From Nocardia pseudobrasiliensis NBRC 108224 (GTDB lineage: Bacteria > Actinomycetota > Actinomycetes > Mycobacteriales > Mycobacteriaceae), in the NCBI RefSeq assembly GCF_001613105.1, contig NZ_BDBS01000056.1:1-64000 (forward strand): a DNA stretch of 64,000 bases, given 5' to 3'. The notes under the pieces are model-generated. The model saw only the letters and a program-made list of their open reading frames with translations, ran no database searches and was not told the origin of the DNA. Every line of letters begins with the position of its first letter. The first letter of the stretch is position 1. The translations under genes were made by a program, and so were the position numbers. Shown in pieces: positions 34,794-42,622 of the stretch.

Positions 34794-36206
34794 ATGATCG
34801 AGCACGGCAACGAGGCCGCACTCGTCCCCGAGCGCCGCACCATCGACGTCATCCCCGACGCGGAACGTCATGGGCGGCCGGTCAATCAGTTCACGCTCTG
34901 GTTCGGGGCGAATATGCAGATCACCGCGATCGTGGACGGGGCGTTGGCGGTGGTGTTCGGGGCCGACGCGGTGTGGGCGATCGTGGGCACGCTGGTGGGC
35001 AACGCGCTGGGCGGGGTGGTGATGGCGTTGCATTCGGCGCAGGGGCCGCGACTGGGATTGCCCCAGATGATTTCCAGCAGAGCGCAATTCGGGGTGCGCG
35101 GGGCGGTGGTGCCGCTGGCGCTGGTGGTGCTGATGTATCTGGGATTCGCGGCGACGGGCACCGTGCTGGCCGGACAGGCGATCGGCGAACTGCTGCATAT
35201 CGAGAATCGAGCCGTGGGGATCGTGATATTCGGTGCGCTGACCGCGGCGGTGGCGGTGCTGGGATATCGGCTGATCCATGTGGTGGGGCGGATCGCGACC
35301 GTGGTCGGCGTCGTCGGATTCGCCTATCTGGCGGTGCGGCTGTTCGTGCGCTACGACGTCGGCGCGCATCTGGGCGGGCACGGATTCCAGGCGACGACCT
35401 TTCTGCTCGCGGTGTCACTGGGGGCGAGCTGGCAGTTGACCTTCGGACCCTATGTCGCCGACTATTCACGCTATCTGCCGCGAAACACCTCCGCGCGCAA
35501 GACATTCTGGTTCACCTATGCGGGCAGCGTGATCGGGTCGCAGTGGTCGATGAGCTTCGGCGCGCTGCTGGCGGCGTGTGCGGGCAAGGCGTTCATCGCC
35601 GACCAGGTCGGCTTCATCGGCGCGCTGGCCGGTCCGGCGGTGGTGGCCGCGCTGATCTATCTGGTGATCGTGGTCGGCAAGCTGACCATCAATGTGCTCA
35701 ACGCCTACGGCGGATTCATGTCGGTGCTCACCACCGTCACCGCGTTCGATCCGCGCACGACCGTCTCTCGCGCGGCCCGCACCGCCTACATCCTCGGCTT
35801 CACCGCGACCTCGGTGGTGATCGCGCTGGCCGCCAGTGCCGATTTCCTCGACAATTTCAAGAATTTCGTGCTGGTCCTGCTGCTGGTGTTCACCCCGTGG
35901 AGCACGATCAATCTCATCGACTACTACCTGATCTCGCGCGAACGCATCGATATCCCGGCCCTGTTCGATCCGCGCGGCCGCTACGGCTCCTGGAATCTGC
36001 CCGCGCTGGCCTGCTACGGCGTCGGCATCGCCGCGCAGATCCCGTTTCTGGCCCAGAAGCTCTACACCGGCCCGATCACCACCCTGCTCGGCGGCGCGGA
36101 CATCTCCTGGCTGGTCGGCATCGTCGTCACCGCCGCCCTCTACTATCCGGTCGCCGCGCGCACCGCGCGCCCGCCCGAGCGGATGATGTATCCGGCCGTG
36201 GTCTAG
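34794..36206 (+). CDS. Cytosine/purine permease (NCS1 family)
   Basis: 470 residues from ATG 34794 with GAGGAG upstream. Twelve predicted helices. It has NCS1 features: FTLWFGANMQITAIVDGAL, GPRLGLPQMISSRAQFG and DYYLISRERIDIPALF. The family imports nucleobases, hydantoins or thiamine-related compounds with H+ or Na+; the substrate here is unresolved. Its stop overlaps the convergent TetR stop by four bases. Confidence 0.9.
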   Translation: MIEHGNEAALVPERRTIDVIPDAERHGRPVNQFTLWFGANMQITAIVDGALAVVFGADAVWAIVGTLVGNALGGVVMALHSAQGPRLGLPQMISSRAQFGVRGAVVPLALVVLMYLGFAATGTVLAGQAIGELLHIENRAVGIVIFGALTAAVAVLGYRLIHVVGRIATVVGVVGFAYLAVRLFVRYDVGAHLGGHGFQATTFLLAVSLGASWQLTFGPYVADYSRYLPRNTSARKTFWFTYAGSVIGSQWSMSFGALLAACAGKAFIADQVGFIGALAGPAVVAALIYLVIVVGKLTINVLNAYGGFMSVLTTVTAFDPRTTVSRAARTAYILGFTATSVVIALAASADFLDNFKNFVLVLLLVFTPWSTINLIDYYLISRERIDIPALFDPRGRYGSWNLPALACYGVGIAAQIPFLAQKLYTGPITTLLGGADISWLVGIVVTAALYYPVAARTARPPERMMYPAVV

Positions 36207-36853
36207 GCGCTGTCGGGCTCGATCTTGGGGAAGGTCGTGGTGACCAGGGTGAACAGTGAATCCGCGAGCAGGTGGTGGACCTGTTCGCGGGTCAGCGCGC
36301 CGCGTGTGATCCATTCGCGCCCAGCCGTTTTCACCAGTCCGCCATAGGCGCGGACCAGGGCTCGCAGTTCGTCGCCGTGCGCGGATTCGCCGAGGCCGAC
36401 CATCTGCAGCAGCCGGTCCGCGGCCGCGTCGTCGGCCTCGTCGAGGATGCGCTGGACCTGCGGGTCGTCGCCGATGCCCTCGTGGCCGGTCACCTTCACC
36501 CAGGTGCTGCCGTGTTCGCCGATGGTGTCGAGCAGCCAGGTCACACTCGCGTCGACGCGTTCGCGGGTGGTGCCGGTGGGCACGATCATCTGGCCCGGGC
36601 GCGGCATGGTCACCATGCGGCGCACGACCGCCAGATACAGGTCGCGCTTATTGCCGAAGTAGTGGTTGATCAGCCCGCGCGCCACGCCCGCGCGCTGGGC
36701 GAGCTCCGCGGTGGACACCGCCGCGTACGGGCGTTCGCCGAACATGGCGATGGCGCATTCGAGGATCTGCGCCCGCCGTTCGTCGGGTTCGAGCCGACGC
36801 CGGCGCGCGGTCGCGTCGGCGTCGATACAGGTCGTATCAGAGTGAGCGGGCAA
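36203..36853 (-). CDS. TetR-family regulator co-transcribed with acyl-CoA dehydrogenase
   Basis: 216 residues. Helix-turn-helix at about 27-70 (VSTAELAQRAGVARGLINHYF). The ATG at 36853 lies 17 bases inside the 3' end of the acyl-CoA dehydrogenase gene, so it is the second gene of that unit. A probable role is control of fatty-acid or acyl-CoA genes, perhaps sensing an acyl-CoA. No operator is visible near its own start. Confidence 0.88.
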   Translation of the reverse strand: MPAHSDTTCIDADATARRRRLEPDERRAQILECAIAMFGERPYAAVSTAELAQRAGVARGLINHYFGNKRDLYLAVVRRMVTMPRPGQMIVPTGTTRERVDASVTWLLDTIGEHGSTWVKVTGHEGIGDDPQVQRILDEADDAAADRLLQMVGLGESAHGDELRALVRAYGGLVKTAGREWITRGALTREQVHHLLADSLFTLVTTTFPKIEPDSA

Positions 36854-37991
36854 TGAGATCCTTCATCACCTCGTTGGCCCCGGCCAGGATGCGCAGCACG
36901 CGCGCGCCCGTATACAGCTGGGAGATCGGATATTCCGTCATGTATCCATAGCCACCGAACAATTGCAGACAACGATCCACCACGATACCCAACTGGTCAG
37001 TAAGCCAGTACTTCGCCATGGCCGCGGTCGGAATGTCCAGTTCCCCGCGCAGATGTTTGGTGATGGCATCGTCGAGGAAGGTGCGGCTCACCCGCGCGAT
37101 GGTCGCGCATTCGGCCAGTTCGAAGCGGGTGTTCTGCATCGCGAACAGCGGTTTGCCGAACGCCTCGCGGCCCTTGGTGTAATCCACGGTCAGCTCGACG
37201 GCCTTCTCCATCATCGCCACCGCCATGATCGCGGTGACCAGCCGCTCCTGGGCCAGCAGCTGCATCATCTGATAGAAGCCCTGGCCCTCGGCCTCGCCCA
37301 GCAGATTCGACGCGGGCACCCGCAGTCCGTCGAAGAACAGCTCGGCGGTGTCCTGCCCCTTGCCGCCGATCTTGGACAGGATGCGCCCACGCGTGAAACC
37401 GGGCGTGTCGTCGGAGACGTCGGCGAAGATCAGCGAGACCCCGGCCGCGCCCTTGGTCGGATCGGTTTTGGCGGCGATGACGATGCCGTCGCACAGCCAG
37501 CCGTTGGAGATGAAGATCTTCGAGCCGGTGATGACGTACTCGTCGCCCTCGCGCACCGCGCGGGTCTTGATGTTCTGCAGATCCGAGCCGGTGCCCGGTT
37601 CGGTCATGCCGATCGACAGCACCATCTCACCGCTGGCCGCCTTGGGCAGCACCCGGCGCTTGAGCTCCTCGGAACCGAACTGCTGGATATAGGGCGCGAT
37701 GATCGAGGAGTGCACCGGCATGCCGAGCGCGCCGTCCCCGCGCAGCGCCTGCTCCTCGATGATGGCCGCCTCATGCGCGAAACCGCCTCCGCCGCCGCCG
37801 TATTCGCTCGGCACCGCGGCGCACAGCAGGCCCAGTTCACCGGCGCGGTTGTACAGCTCACGGTCGGGGTGTCCCTGGGCGGCGAATCTCTCCTCGTGCG
37901 GAACCACCTCTTTGTCGAAGAAGTTCCTCGCCAGCTCCCGTACGGCCTCGACCTCGTCGTCGCTCCATGGGGCGCGCGCCATCGTCTGCAT
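36837..37991 (-). CDS. Acyl-CoA dehydrogenase
   Basis: 384 residues, possibly starting at the internal ATG of codon 4. It has the FAD fold of the ACAD family: SIGMTEPGTGSDLQNIKTRA and FISNGWLCDG (flavin and substrate loops), KIGGKGQDTAELFFDG, and the C-terminal LQLFGGYGYMTEYPISQLY plus RILAGANEVMKDLIARSL. It oxidises an acyl-CoA thioester at the alpha-beta bond, passing electrons to ETF. Chain-length preference is not predictable. First gene of a two-gene unit with TetR. Confidence 0.92.
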   Translation of the reverse strand: MQTMARAPWSDDEVEAVRELARNFFDKEVVPHEERFAAQGHPDRELYNRAGELGLLCAAVPSEYGGGGGGFAHEAAIIEEQALRGDGALGMPVHSSIIAPYIQQFGSEELKRRVLPKAASGEMVLSIGMTEPGTGSDLQNIKTRAVREGDEYVITGSKIFISNGWLCDGIVIAAKTDPTKGAAGVSLIFADVSDDTPGFTRGRILSKIGGKGQDTAELFFDGLRVPASNLLGEAEGQGFYQMMQLLAQERLVTAIMAVAMMEKAVELTVDYTKGREAFGKPLFAMQNTRFELAECATIARVSRTFLDDAITKHLRGELDIPTAAMAKYWLTDQLGIVVDRCLQLFGGYGYMTEYPISQLYTGARVLRILAGANEVMKDLIARSL

Positions 37992-38055
37992 CCTTCGTTC
38001 GTGCCCGTCTTCGTGAGCACCAGAGTGGCAGTCCTATTGGCGCATTGTCAACAAC

Positions 38056-38730
38056 TCAGCCGCGGGCCTGATTCACCTCGGCCAGCGTGGTGAAGATCGG
38101 GGTGTGCGGATCGGCGGCGATATCCTGTCGACGCAGGAACCCGTCGAGCAGCCCCCACACCAATTCACTCGCCTGATCGACGAATTCGCCCGCGTCGGCG
38201 GGCTCGTCCTCGAGCCACAGATCGGTGACGGCCACGACCACGCCCACCACCGCGCGCGCGAGATAGTCGATACCGGCCGTCTCGAGCGGCACGGCCTCGG
38301 CGACCGCGCGGGCCAGTTTGGTGAACCGGCGCGCGGCGTCGCGGCCCAGATCGAACTGCAGCACCGCCCCCTCGGTCCCCTGCGTCAGCGGGGCCTGAGC
38401 CAGGAAGCGGAAGACGTTGGGGTGCTGCAGAATTCCCTCGGCATAACCGGTGAACACCCGGCGCAGCGCCTCGCGCGGCGGCTGCAGCATCAGCGTCATA
38501 TCCTCGCCGGTGGCGGCAAAGGCGTTGCGCGACACCCGATTCGCGATCTCGGTGTACAGATCGGCCTTGTCGGCGAACTGCCGGTACAGCCGCGGTTTGG
38601 TGATGCCCGCCTCGCGCGCGATGTCGTCCATACTCGGACGCGGACCAGCCCGGTCGATCACCCGGATCGCCGCGTCGACGATGTCGTCGCGCGTGATCGG
38701 CGCGATGGTTCTACTGCTGGCACGGGACAC
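38056..38730 (-). CDS. TetR-family repressor (faces EphD-like hydrolase)
   Basis: 224 residues from GTG 38730 with GGAG ten bases upstream; an ATG at 38779 is an alternative but would run into an operator. Helix-turn-helix at about 25-68 (PSMDDIAREAGITKPRLYRQF). The C-terminal domain is helical and ends near VNQARG. The 214-base divergent region to the hydrolase has three copies of a 13-bp palindrome, strong evidence for autoregulation and control of the downstream genes. Confidence 0.9.
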   Translation of the reverse strand: MSRASSRTIAPITRDDIVDAAIRVIDRAGPRPSMDDIAREAGITKPRLYRQFADKADLYTEIANRVSRNAFAATGEDMTLMLQPPREALRRVFTGYAEGILQHPNVFRFLAQAPLTQGTEGAVLQFDLGRDAARRFTKLARAVAEAVPLETAGIDYLARAVVGVVVAVTDLWLEDEPADAGEFVDQASELVWGLLDGFLRRQDIAADPHTPIFTTLAEVNQARG

Positions 38731-38783
38731 GGCGACTCGGCTCCGATACTGGGGTCCAGTTCTCTGGTACTCGAGCATACACG

Positions 38784-38796
38784 TACCGCCGGTACG
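38784..38796. promoter_or_regulatory. TetR operator copy 1
   Basis: GTACCGCCGGTAC sits within a larger perfect palindrome (ACGTACC-GCC-GGTACGT, 38782-38798) about 55 bases upstream of the repressor start. It shares the consensus GTACYGSCRGTAY with two more sites. Confidence 0.65.
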
Positions 38797-38873
38797 TCCA
38801 TTTCCGCGATATCGGCCCGCTGTGATCCACCCCACAGCACTTCCAGCGCCCGCGGCATTGCTTCCTGCCCATC

Positions 38874-38886
38874 GTACTGCCAGTAT
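38874..38886. promoter_or_regulatory. TetR operator copy 2
   Basis: GTACTGCCAGTAT, a near-perfect palindrome of the same family, 59 bases before the hydrolase ATG. Confidence 0.6.
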
Positions 38887-38894
38887 CAAAAACC

Positions 38895-38907
38895 GTACTG
38901 GCGGTAC
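38895..38907. promoter_or_regulatory. TetR operator copy 3
   Basis: GTACTGGCGGTAC, eight bases after copy 2, overlapping a TACGGT -10-like box at about 38909-38914 for the hydrolase. Confidence 0.6.
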
Positions 38908-38944
38908 GTACGGTGTGGCCCGGCCACACCCCGAGGTGAACGAG

Positions 38945-39805
38945 ATGACCCCACTGCCCGATATCGCTCCCCGCTCCCGCGTCGTGCCCGCACCGGGCGG
39001 CGACCTGGCCGTCCGCGAATACGGCGACCCCCGAGCCGACACCCTGGTGCTGGTGCACGGCCTCACCGACACCCAGCACATCTGGAAACCGGTCGCCCGC
39101 ATGCTCGCCGACAGCTTCCACGTGGTGACCTACGACGTGCGCGGCCACGGCCGATCCGCGAAAGCCACACGGCCGCACCACTATCGACTGGAATGCCTTA
39201 CCGAGGACCTCTACGCGGTCCTCGACGCGATCAGCCCCGACCGCCCGGTCCATCTGGCCGGACACGGCTGGGGCGCGATCCAGGTGTGGGAGGCCCTGAC
39301 CGATCCGCGCGCCAATACCCGCATCGTCTCGGCCACCGCATTGGGCAACCCCGGCCTCGATCCGATCGCGCATGCCCTGCGCGAGAAGCGTTTTCCGCGC
39401 ACGCGGTGGTGGCGGCTGCCCGGACTGGGCTGGCTGGTGCTGGGCCGCAGACTGCTGCGCTGGCCGCGCATCCGCCGCGCCCCGCGCGCGGACTTGGCCG
39501 TCGCACCGGCGGATCTGCTGGCCGGGGCGCGCATCGCCGCCGCCAATCTGCCCCACCGCCTGCGCAATCCGCGCGAACGCCGCATCGCGGCGCCCATCCA
39601 GCTGATCGTCGATCGTGCCGACGCGGCCGTGCTGCCCGCCGCGGGCGCCCACGTACGCCGCGTGGTGGACCGGCTGTGGTGCTACCGCCTACCCGCCGAT
39701 CACTGGCTGCCCATTACCGAACCACTACTGGTCGTGGAGGCGATCGCCAATTTCATCGACGATCTGCGCGCCGACAACCGCCCGATCGAATACACCCCCC
39801 GCTGA
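38945..39805 (+). CDS. Alpha/beta hydrolase-fold protein, EphD-like, nucleophile replaced by Gly
   Basis: 286 residues from ATG 38945 (GAGGTG upstream). LVLVHGLTDTQHIWKPVA, VVTYDVRGHGRS and IQVWEALTDPRAN align with the epoxide-hydrolase half of mycobacterial EphD. At the nucleophile elbow, where EphD-type enzymes have GHDWG, this protein has GHGWG (Gly108), so no nucleophile is present. The late His (ADHWLP) is kept. The SDR half found in EphD is missing. It may bind rather than cleave a ligand. It is first of three genes in the same direction and under TetR control. Confidence 0.82.
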   Translation: MTPLPDIAPRSRVVPAPGGDLAVREYGDPRADTLVLVHGLTDTQHIWKPVARMLADSFHVVTYDVRGHGRSAKATRPHHYRLECLTEDLYAVLDAISPDRPVHLAGHGWGAIQVWEALTDPRANTRIVSATALGNPGLDPIAHALREKRFPRTRWWRLPGLGWLVLGRRLLRWPRIRRAPRADLAVAPADLLAGARIAAANLPHRLRNPRERRIAAPIQLIVDRADAAVLPAAGAHVRRVVDRLWCYRLPADHWLPITEPLLVVEAIANFIDDLRADNRPIEYTPR

Positions 39806-39837
39806 GCGCGGGGTCCGAAAGACCCGGAGGCCCAACC

Positions 39838-40047
39838 ATGTCCGTCGAATCGCTGACCCGCACGCTCGGGGCTCCCCTCCCGGAGGAATTCAGCCGCCTG
39901 TCCGACGCCGAACTGGCCGAACTGGACCGGCTGCTGCGCGACGCACAGTCCCGGCGCGCGAAACGTCTTGCCGGCGCGATCGATTCGTCGATGGACCTCG
40001 TGCCGCGGCTGCTGCGCCCGGCCATCAAGAAGGCGCTGGGCCTGTGA
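39838..40047 (+). CDS. Small helical protein, 69 residues, partner of the repeat protein
   Basis: ATG 39838 follows GGAGG seven bases upstream. Mostly helical, charged (LSDAELAELDRLLRDAQSRR) with a basic C-terminus (RPAIKKALGL). No known family. A small hairpin (GGGTC-CGAAA-GACCC, 39811-39825) precedes it. Its stop overlaps the GTG start of the next gene (GTGA), so the two products are probably made in fixed ratio and may bind each other. Confidence 0.75.
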   Translation: MSVESLTRTLGAPLPEEFSRLSDAELAELDRLLRDAQSRRAKRLAGAIDSSMDLVPRLLRPAIKKALGL

Positions 40048-41987
40048 ACGGCAAACTGCTCGCACGCGCCGAGACCACCAAACTCGCCCGCCTGCTGGAC
40101 ATCTCCGACCCGGACGCGCTCGAATTCCTCATCGAACTATCCCCCGAGGCCATCCGCGCCTTCCGTGAACGCGCCACCGACCTGCTGTTCGACGCCGACG
40201 GCGTGAAACTCAAACGCGTCGCCGCGGCCGCCAAACTGGTGCCCACCCCGATCGCGGCCAAGGCCGCCGAACGCGCCTTCGGGCCCGGCCTGTGCGCGGC
40301 GGTCGCCGCCCAGGTGGAACCGGCCCGCGCGGTCGACATCGCCAAGGCGCTGCCCCCGCGGTTTCTGGCGGAGGCCACGATCCAACTGGATCCGCGCCGC
40401 ACCGCCCAGATAATCCCCCGTGTCCCCACCCCCATGGTGGTGGCCGTCGCGCGTGAACTGCTCTCGCGGGGTGAGCATGTCACGCTCGGCCGATTCGTCG
40501 GGGTGGTCTCCGAGGAGATGATGCGGGCGGCGGCGGAGGTGATGGACGATACCGATCTGCTGCGCACCGGCTACCTGCTCGAGGACAAATCCTCGATGGA
40601 CAACCTGCTCGAGATCGTGGTCGACCGTCTCCCCGGCGTCGTGCGCGCCGCCCACGAACAGACCATGTGGGCCGAGGGCATCGACCTGCTCGACACGGTC
40701 AACCCGCTCAACCGCGCCCGCATCGGCGACCTCAGCGCCCAACTCGGCGACGAGGTCCTCGACAGCCTGGTCCACGCGGTCCACGAACTCGACGCCTGGG
40801 CCACCCTGCTGCCCGTCACCGCGGCCATGAGCCCGCAGAGCCTCACCCTGTTCGCCGCGCGCCCGATCGTGCACACCGAACCGATCCTCACCGCGATCAT
40901 GGACGTCGCACTCAACCACGGCCTGTGGCTGGACCTGCTCCCCCTCGCGATCCACCTACCCGCGGCCCCCCTGGCCTTCATCGCCGCCCGCGTCGCCGAC
41001 AAACCCGACCACGAACTGGCCGACCTCATCGGCCAGGCCGACGCCGCCGACCTGTGGGACGCCATGATCCCCATCGCCCTCGCCATGACCGGCCCCGACC
41101 GCCGCCGCATGGCCGGACTGCCGATCATGCAGGACCCCGGCGTACTCAGCGCCATCACCACCACCTGCGCCCGGCACGAATTGTGGTCGCAGGTCCTGCC
41201 TTTGATCGACGCGCTCCCCGAGGCCGGCAAGAAAACCCTTGGCCTCTGCCTGGCCGAACTCGGCGACGATCAGCGCCGCGCCGCGGTCCTCGCGGCCGCC
41301 GACAGCGAGAACTTCGCGGTGCTGGTCGATCTCGCCATCGACGAGGGCCTGTGGCTCGAGCTGCTGCCGTTGACCGTCGAATTGACCGGTGCGCAAAGGG
41401 AATTCGTCGCCGCTCGGGTGGCGTTGCGCAGCGACGACCGCCTCGGTGCGCTCATCCGCGAGGCCGACGCGGCCGGGCTCTGGGACGCGCTGATTCCCAT
41501 CGCGCTGGCCATGTCCGAGGCCGATCGTCGCCGCATGGCCGGACTGCCGGTTCTCGCCGATCCCGAGGTGCTGGGCAAGGTCGTCGCCACCGCGGCCGAG
41601 CGCGAGTTGTGGTCGGAGGCGCTGCCTCTGGTGGGAGCGCTGCCGGAGGCGGTCAAGCCGATCATCGCGTCGTGTCTGGGGCCGCTGGGGCGTGAGCAGC
41701 TGCTCGCGGCGGTGCGGGCGGCCGCCAACAGTGCCGATATCCCGACTCTGGTCGAGATCGCGCTCGCCCAGGACGAGACCGGGCGCGCCCGTGTGCTCGA
41801 CATCATCGCCGGCATGCCCGATCTCGACGAATTCCTGGCCGCGCTGACACCGGACATTCCCGACGTGGTGTGGGACGCGTTCGTCGAGATCCGCGCCGAG
41901 ATACCCGACGCGCTGCGCGAACAGCTGGCCACGCGGGCGCGCGAACTCGATCGCCTCGACCACGCCGCCCGGCTCATCGCCGAATAG
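40044..41987 (+). CDS. 647-residue helical repeat (solenoid-like) protein, unknown
   Basis: GTG 40044 overlaps the previous stop. No signal or membrane segment. All-helical, Ala/Leu/Asp-rich. Residues 294-435 and 436-577 are a tandem duplication of exactly 142 residues (426 bases) with high identity: each begins GLWLxLLPL, carries AxLWDAxIPIALAM and RRRMAGLP, and ends before the next GLW or ALAQDE. Shorter related units occur upstream, for example AWATLLPVTAAM. The first 200 residues (LARLLDISDPDALEFL, then VEPARAVDIAKALPPRFL) faintly recall MgtE-N or HEAT-like scaffolds. Probably a protein-interaction scaffold. Confidence 0.78.
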   Translation: MNGKLLARAETTKLARLLDISDPDALEFLIELSPEAIRAFRERATDLLFDADGVKLKRVAAAAKLVPTPIAAKAAERAFGPGLCAAVAAQVEPARAVDIAKALPPRFLAEATIQLDPRRTAQIIPRVPTPMVVAVARELLSRGEHVTLGRFVGVVSEEMMRAAAEVMDDTDLLRTGYLLEDKSSMDNLLEIVVDRLPGVVRAAHEQTMWAEGIDLLDTVNPLNRARIGDLSAQLGDEVLDSLVHAVHELDAWATLLPVTAAMSPQSLTLFAARPIVHTEPILTAIMDVALNHGLWLDLLPLAIHLPAAPLAFIAARVADKPDHELADLIGQADAADLWDAMIPIALAMTGPDRRRMAGLPIMQDPGVLSAITTTCARHELWSQVLPLIDALPEAGKKTLGLCLAELGDDQRRAAVLAAADSENFAVLVDLAIDEGLWLELLPLTVELTGAQREFVAARVALRSDDRLGALIREADAAGLWDALIPIALAMSEADRRRMAGLPVLADPEVLGKVVATAAERELWSEALPLVGALPEAVKPIIASCLGPLGREQLLAAVRAAANSADIPTLVEIALAQDETGRARVLDIIAGMPDLDEFLAALTPDIPDVVWDAFVEIRAEIPDALREQLATRARELDRLDHAARLIAE

Positions 41988-42088
41988 CCGCCAGCCCTCG
42001 ACCCGGGCGGCGATGCGGGCTTACGATTCCGGCAACAGTCCAGTTATCCGGTTCGTGTCTCGTCTCGCCCCGAGCGAAGGGAATGGTC

Positions 42089-42534
42089 ATGACCAGGTTG
42101 TCGAAGGCTGTGCTACCCGTCGCTGCGGCCGCCGCGCTGCTGTGCGCTCCGCTGCCGACCGCCACGGCAAATGTCGGCGGTATCGCGGTGATGTACACCG
42201 GATCCGAGGGTCCGGTGCTGGGCTGTCCGCACGAGGTCGGATTCGGGCTGTCGGATCCGGTGCTGCCCGACACCCACATCTACATCGACGGCGTCGAGAC
42301 CGGTCCCCTCAATCCGTACCCCTACAGCGGCTACTGGGTGCGCTGGACCCCGGACCGGCTCGGCTGGCGCACACCATCGAGGTCGTCAATTCCGCACCGG
42401 GCGGGCCGGAATCGCGCAATCGCCTCGACATCGAGGTGCACCGGATCGGCGTGAACGCGGGCAGTTCGTGCATCGCCAACGGATTCCCGCTACCGATGGA
42501 CATCCAGAAGGGCACGCTGGGCCAATTCGTGTGA
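42089..42534 (+). pseudogene. Secreted small protein with a probable -1 frameshift
   Basis: The ATG at 42089 (GAAGGGAATGG upstream) opens a Sec signal peptide (AVLPVAAAAALLCAPLPTA) and a domain running to about WVRWTPDRLG. Near 42360-42368 the coding signal moves to another frame, which continues LAHTIEVVNSAPGGPESRN and ends GTLGQFV at TGA 42534. Adding one G in the run CTCGGCTGG would restore a single ~148-residue exported protein. Read literally, the first frame ends at 42454 with a non-conserved Arg/Ser tail. No slippery heptamer is visible, so this is a mutation or sequencing error rather than programmed shifting. A TACGAT -10-like box lies near 42022. Confidence 0.65.
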
Positions 42535-42622
42535 ACCACGGGCGTGCGCGGGCGCACACCTGGGGCGATGCGACAATAGGCGCGGCAAACCGTCCCCGCA
42601 CGAAGGATCACCCCGCAGCACG

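Noticed and set aside
41987..42011. Hairpin after the repeat-protein gene as a terminator
   Set aside because: GCCGCC/GGCGGC gives only a 6-bp stem with a 13-base loop, common by chance at this GC content.
42360..42368. Programmed ribosomal frameshift site
   Set aside because: No slippery heptamer, no downstream pseudoknot apparent, and the product is a small exported protein. A simple one-base loss is more likely.
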